Positions 60,756-64,000 of a stretch of DNA of 64,000 nucleotides are shown piece by piece (within the stretch, counting starts at the first letter, position 1; the number at the start of each line of letters is the position of its first letter). Where the stretch lies: positions 1 through 64,000 of the forward strand of contig JAGCXM010000030.1 in assembly GCA_017961325.1 (NCBI GenBank). Direction: 5' to 3'. The DNA comes from a bacterium. Lineage in GTDB: Bacteria; UBP6; UBA1177. The notes beneath the pieces are model-generated. The model did no database searches and had not been told where the DNA came from. It saw only the letters and a list, made by a program, of their open reading frames with translations. Both the position numbers and the translations under genes were made by a program.

Positions 60756-62150
60756 ATGAAACCGGCAGATAAAATAAAAATTCCGCCTCAGGTCATGCCG
60801 ACGCTCGATCCGGACTTCAGAAAGCATACTTTCGATGAGGTTCCGGTGGGTTACGGCGAGGATTCTGCGATTCTCGAGGCATGGAGATGCCTGAACTGCA
60901 AAAATCCGCCGTGCGTCAAGGGATGTCCCGTAAATATCGACATTCCTAAAGTTATGAAGCTGACAGCTGAAAGGCGTTTCGTCGAGGCGCTGCAGGTTAT
61001 CCGCAGCGACAACTCTCTTCCGGCGGTGTGCGGCCGCGTCTGTCCTCAGGAGAGCCAGTGCCAGAAAAACTGCACGATGGGAAAGATCAATTCACCAGTA
61101 TCCATCGGAAATATCGAAAGATTTCTTGCCGACAACTATTCAAGGGATCTTCCGCAGCCTGAAATCAGGGCTTCGAACAGCAGAAAAATCGCTATCGCGG
61201 GAAGCGGCCCTGGTGGTCTTGCCTGCGCATATCAATCGGCTCTGTACGGCCACAAGGTCACCGTTTTCGAGGCTCTGCACGAACCCGGCGGCGTTCTGGC
61301 CTACGGGATCCCGGCGTTCAGGCTGCCGCGAAAAATCGTTGCCGAGGAAATCAAGATTCTGAAACAGTACGGTGTTGAATTCAGGATGAACACAATCATC
61401 GGAAAAACAATTCCTGTGGAGGATATCCTTAGTAATTTCGATGCGTTATATATCGGAACCGGTGCCGGAGTCCCCTCATTCCCTGAAATTCCGGGCGAAG
61501 ATCTTCCCGGTGTTTATTCGGCAAACGAATATCTTACCAGGGCGAATCTGATGCACGCCGGCAAACTGTGGAGCAAAACACCGATTTCGGTCGGTAAAAC
61601 GACTGTCGTAATAGGCGGCGGCAATGTTGCGATGGATGCCGCAAGAGTTGCATTGAGACTCGGAAGCGAGCGTGTCGTTATCGCTTACCGCAGGCTTGAA
61701 GCCGATATGCCGGTGCGCCGTGAAGAACTTCTTCACGCAAGGGAGGAGGGAATCGAAACGCAGTTCCTCATTTCTCCCGTCGAAATCATCGAAGGCGACA
61801 AAGGCCGCGTTTCAAGCATCGTTTTCAGAAAAATGCGCGCCGAAAATGATCCGGAAGGTGGCAGAAGCAAGATTTTCGAAACCGATGAAACATTCACGAT
61901 GGAATGCGAAGTTGTTATTTTTGCGACCGGAACAAGTCCCAACCCCACTCTGACGAGCAACTGCCGCGGGCTCGAACTCAACAAAAAGGGGTGCATCGTC
62001 GTAACTCCGGAGACCTGCGCAACGAACATTCCGCGCGTTTATGCCGGCGGAGACGCTGTAAGCGGAGCTTCTACCGTAATTCTGGCTATGGCGAACGGAA
62101 AAACTGCTGCTAACGCAATAAATGAAATGTTCAACAGATCAAAAGACTAA
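60756..62150 (+). CDS. gltA: NADPH-dependent glutamate synthase-type oxidoreductase (GltA/small subunit)
   Basis: A 464-residue protein. The N-terminal half has the 4Fe-4S motifs LNCKNPPCVKGCPVNIDIP and VCGRVCPQESQCQKNC. An FAD Rossmann segment (KIAIAGSGPGGLACAY) and an NADPH Rossmann segment (KTTVVIGGGNVAMDAARVAL) follow, ending CATNIPRVYAGGDAVSGAST. Monomeric relatives in anaerobes act as glutamate synthase or NADH-dependent ferredoxin:NADP-type subunits. The ATG directly abuts the Skp stop. No large subunit gene is adjacent. This gene is unrelated to the gliding gene of the same name in Myxococcus. Confidence 0.9.
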   Translation: MKPADKIKIPPQVMPTLDPDFRKHTFDEVPVGYGEDSAILEAWRCLNCKNPPCVKGCPVNIDIPKVMKLTAERRFVEALQVIRSDNSLPAVCGRVCPQESQCQKNCTMGKINSPVSIGNIERFLADNYSRDLPQPEIRASNSRKIAIAGSGPGGLACAYQSALYGHKVTVFEALHEPGGVLAYGIPAFRLPRKIVAEEIKILKQYGVEFRMNTIIGKTIPVEDILSNFDALYIGTGAGVPSFPEIPGEDLPGVYSANEYLTRANLMHAGKLWSKTPISVGKTTVVIGGGNVAMDAARVALRLGSERVVIAYRRLEADMPVRREELLHAREEGIETQFLISPVEIIEGDKGRVSSIVFRKMRAENDPEGGRSKIFETDETFTMECEVVIFATGTSPNPTLTSNCRGLELNKKGCIVVTPETCATNIPRVYAGGDAVSGASTVILAMANGKTAANAINEMFNRSKD

Positions 62151-62154
62151 AACC

Positions 62155-62895
62155 ATGAAAAAATTTTTTCTCATACTTTTTCCCCTTGTGTTTTCAATGA
62201 CTTGCATCATTTCATGTTCAAAAGAGGCGTCTGAAGAAAAGCCTGTTGTTAAGCCAAGCGGGAAATTCGTCCCGAAATCGGAGCTGAACAGCGCTCAGGG
62301 AAGATTCCCTGAAGAACAGTCAGACAAGACCAGGGATGAAAAACTGAAAGAGGCGAACGAATCGATTTCGGACAGTTTCCGCGAACACGGCCAGGGCTCA
62401 GTGCTTCACCATTCCGACAAACTCAACAAAAACGAAATGACGCACGGAAAATACAAAATCAATGAACCGGACTACGACATGCCGCCTCGTCCGATAGAGT
62501 TCAAAAGCCTGAAAAAAGTCTATACCTACTTCAGGCTGAAGGAAAAGCTGCCTGAACCGGTGGTAGAGTCGCTCAACGGCTCGCTTGTGACGATGGTCGG
62601 CGCCGTCATGCCTTTTGAAAAGATTCCGGAAGACGGAAAATTCTCGACATTCTGGCTTTCAAACCCGGCAATCGTCCTTAAAGGCTGCGTTTTCTGCAAC
62701 CCGCCGACAATGGGCGATATCGTTTATGCTTACAAAGATGCAGGTGAAATTCCTTTTGAATTTGACCGTGAAAAGCTTTTCAAACAGGTACTTTTAGTTC
62801 AGGTCACGGGGCGTTTTTTCTTCGGTCCCGATACGATAAACGGGCAGACATTTCTTAACAGCATCCTGGTAAAAGAAATAAAAGTCTTAAACTAA
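62155..62895 (+). CDS. Lipoprotein of an ABC-transporter operon (DUF3299-like)
   Basis: A 246-residue lipoprotein (MKKFFLILFPLVFSMTCIISC, then SKEASEEKP). After a polar linker, residues 130-246 form a beta-rich domain: VTMVGAVMPFEKIPEDG, STFWLSNPAIVLKGCVFCNP, MGDIVYAYKDAG, VLLVQVTGRFFFGPDTI. It resembles DUF3299, whose members often sit beside MacB-like transporters. The CVFC pair could bind a metal. The gene starts 4 nt after gltA's stop and leads into the ABC genes. Confidence 0.62.
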   Translation: MKKFFLILFPLVFSMTCIISCSKEASEEKPVVKPSGKFVPKSELNSAQGRFPEEQSDKTRDEKLKEANESISDSFREHGQGSVLHHSDKLNKNEMTHGKYKINEPDYDMPPRPIEFKSLKKVYTYFRLKEKLPEPVVESLNGSLVTMVGAVMPFEKIPEDGKFSTFWLSNPAIVLKGCVFCNPPTMGDIVYAYKDAGEIPFEFDREKLFKQVLLVQVTGRFFFGPDTINGQTFLNSILVKEIKVLN

Positions 62896-62940
62896 GTATT
62901 GGATTTTAATAAACAAAAAACTTTATTCGGAAGTTTGTGC

Positions 62941-63621
62941 ATGGCAGGATTTGAAAAAATTTCGATAAAGGATCTTACAAAATCGTTCTCTGATACGAAC
63001 GGAAAGAGAAACTTGATTTTTGAAAAGGTCTCTTTCGAGCTGCATTCTGGAGCGGTTCTTCGCCTTTCGGGTGCGAGCGGAAGCGGCAAAACGACTTTCA
63101 TGAACGTCATGTCAGGTCTGATAAAGCCCGATTCAGGATCGGTTTTATTCGGAAATATTGATATTACAAACCTCAGTGAAGGAAAAAAGGACAGGTTCCG
63201 CGCAGAAAACATCGGCTACATCTTCCAGACTTTCAACCTCCTCTCCCCTTTTTCTGTCATCGAAAACGTCTATGCACCGCTTGCATTCGCCGGAAGACTT
63301 CCGCAGAATTACAAAGATAAAGCTTTGGAATCACTGGACAAAGTCGGAATGAAAGAGTTCGCGGCAAAAAAGCCCTATCACCTTTCAGTCGGGCAGAAAC
63401 AGCGTGTCGCGGTCGCAAGAGTCCTCTTTGCAGATCCGCCTCTCGTATTCGCCGACGAACCTACGGCGAGCCTTGACAGAAGCTCGTCGGAACTCGTCAA
63501 AAACACTCTGCTGGAACTCAACAAAAAAGGAACGACCCTCGTTCTGACATCACACGATTCGATTTTCGATGATGTAAAGCCTGACATCGACTTCAATTTA
63601 GAAACGGGGGTGCTGTCATGA
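62941..63621 (+). CDS. ABC transporter ATP-binding protein (LolD/MacB type)
   Basis: A 226-residue ATPase: Walker A at LSGASGSGKTTFMN, Q-loop YIFQTFNLLSPF, signature HLSVGQKQRVAVARVL, Walker B PPLVFADEPTASLD, and H-loop VLTSHDS. This matches the LolD/MacB/FtsE group, which power outward lipoprotein, peptide or envelope transport. ATG 62941 is preferred; a TTG at 62899 lacks a ribosome site. It overlaps the permease start. Confidence 0.9.
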   Translation: MAGFEKISIKDLTKSFSDTNGKRNLIFEKVSFELHSGAVLRLSGASGSGKTTFMNVMSGLIKPDSGSVLFGNIDITNLSEGKKDRFRAENIGYIFQTFNLLSPFSVIENVYAPLAFAGRLPQNYKDKALESLDKVGMKEFAAKKPYHLSVGQKQRVAVARVLFADPPLVFADEPTASLDRSSSELVKNTLLELNKKGTTLVLTSHDSIFDDVKPDIDFNLETGVLS

Positions 63622-64000
63622 AATACATATTTATTTTAAAGGCAGTCATTCACAGCATAAAGCACCGTAAATTCTCGGTTTTTACAAGCATTTTCGCGAT
63701 CTCCGCGGCATTTGCCTTCCTTGCCGTAATAGGATGTGTGTCGTTCGGGCTTGCGGCGACTGCAGTGAACTCTTCCCTCGCCTTCCCGCTCATCGTCGGT
63801 CCCGCGGGAGCAAGCGACACTACTCTCGTTATGTCAACGCTCTTCAACACCGACAAGCCGGCTGGAACGATCGACTATGAATTTGCCGAAAAATTGGAAA
63901 AAGACGAAAGAGTCTCGGCAGTTTTTCCGGTCGCGCGCTCAGACAGCTATCAAGGAGTGCCGATAACAGGCGTCGAAAGTGCCTACATAAACGAGATCTC
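63618..64000 (+). CDS. MacB/FtsX-type ABC permease, N-terminal part
   Basis: The first 127 codons are in the window. ATG 63618 overlaps the ATPase stop (ATGA). A membrane segment covers about residues 20-45 (FTSIFAISAAFAFLAVIGCV). It is followed by the start of a MacB-type periplasmic domain (LIVGPAGASDTTLVMSTLFN, VSAVFPVARSD). The C-terminal three membrane helices are beyond the edge. With the preceding ATPase and lipoprotein it forms an envelope export or lipoprotein-handling system. Confidence 0.8.
   Translation, partial: MKYIFILKAVIHSIKHRKFSVFTSIFAISAAFAFLAVIGCVSFGLAATAVNSSLAFPLIVGPAGASDTTLVMSTLFNTDKPAGTIDYEFAEKLEKDERVSAVFPVARSDSYQGVPITGVESAYINEI

Noticed and set aside
60756-62150. Gliding protein GltA
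   Set aside because: The gene symbol coincides, but the two Fe-S motifs and FAD/NADPH sites identify a glutamate synthase-type oxidoreductase.

Overview
The window reads as chromosomal DNA of a Gram-negative, probably anaerobic bacterium. The best lineage guess is a Myxococcota-like relative (former Deltaproteobacteria) of moderate-to-low GC. This rests on a large gene set resembling the Myxococcus Glt/Agl gliding machinery (AgmX/PglI C-terminal domain, CglE/CglF-like proteins, TolQ/TolR motor, TPR lipoproteins), outer-membrane barrels, many lipoproteins with Asp/Ser/Thr-rich linkers and Cys-rich modules, and an [FeFe]-hydrogenase maturase. The assignment is inference; no rRNA or marker phylogeny could be run.

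Layout. 0-8.2 kb: a truncated surface lipoprotein with the beginning of a formylglycine-enzyme-like domain, a TM1266-type regulator plus hydG, a Cys-rich lipoprotein, and three unfamiliar genes including a 740-residue protein behind a RelE/ParE-like small protein. 8.4-13.1 kb: housekeeping (thiL, DUF192, moxR, udk, nth). 13.1-15.7 kb: a small accessory patch with a zinc-ribbon protein and its broken copy, a 77-residue protein, a phage MuF-domain protein with a toxin-like C-terminus, and a truncated yafQ. 15.7-21.9 kb: msrA, ahcY, two glycosyltransferases, nupC and a ROK protein. 22-31 kb: Cys-rich and Kelch lipoproteins, cobB, tmRNA (ssrA), DUF1846 and a DegT aminotransferase. 31-34 kb: a phosphodiesterase, a CARF/PD-(D/E)XK (Card1/Can2-like) nuclease without any CRISPR locus, and nfo. 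34-38.6 kb: a porin-like barrel, a membrane calcineurin-like phosphoesterase and an acyl-CoA dehydrogenase.

38.7-54.5 kb is the most distinctive region: about 12 genes on one strand for an envelope-spanning Glt/Agl-like machine. It holds barrels, TPR lipoproteins, a 1211-residue TPR protein, an FHA-like/TM/Gly-rich/TonB-like protein, and a TolQ with two TolR proteins, with murI embedded. One TolR has Asn where the proton-carrying Asp is expected. It ends in a strong terminator. 54.5-60.8 kb is a polysaccharide export operon (barrel, short OPX protein, BY-kinase co-polymerase, RlpA/SPOR protein, OmpH/Skp). 60.8-64 kb holds glutamate synthase-like gltA, a lipoprotein and an ABC transporter that runs off the end.

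Promoters are easy to see. Most have TTGNNN, a 16-nt spacer and a TANNNT -10. Starts were moved to internal ATG/GTG/TTG codons wherever a GGAGG-type site and the signal peptide required it.
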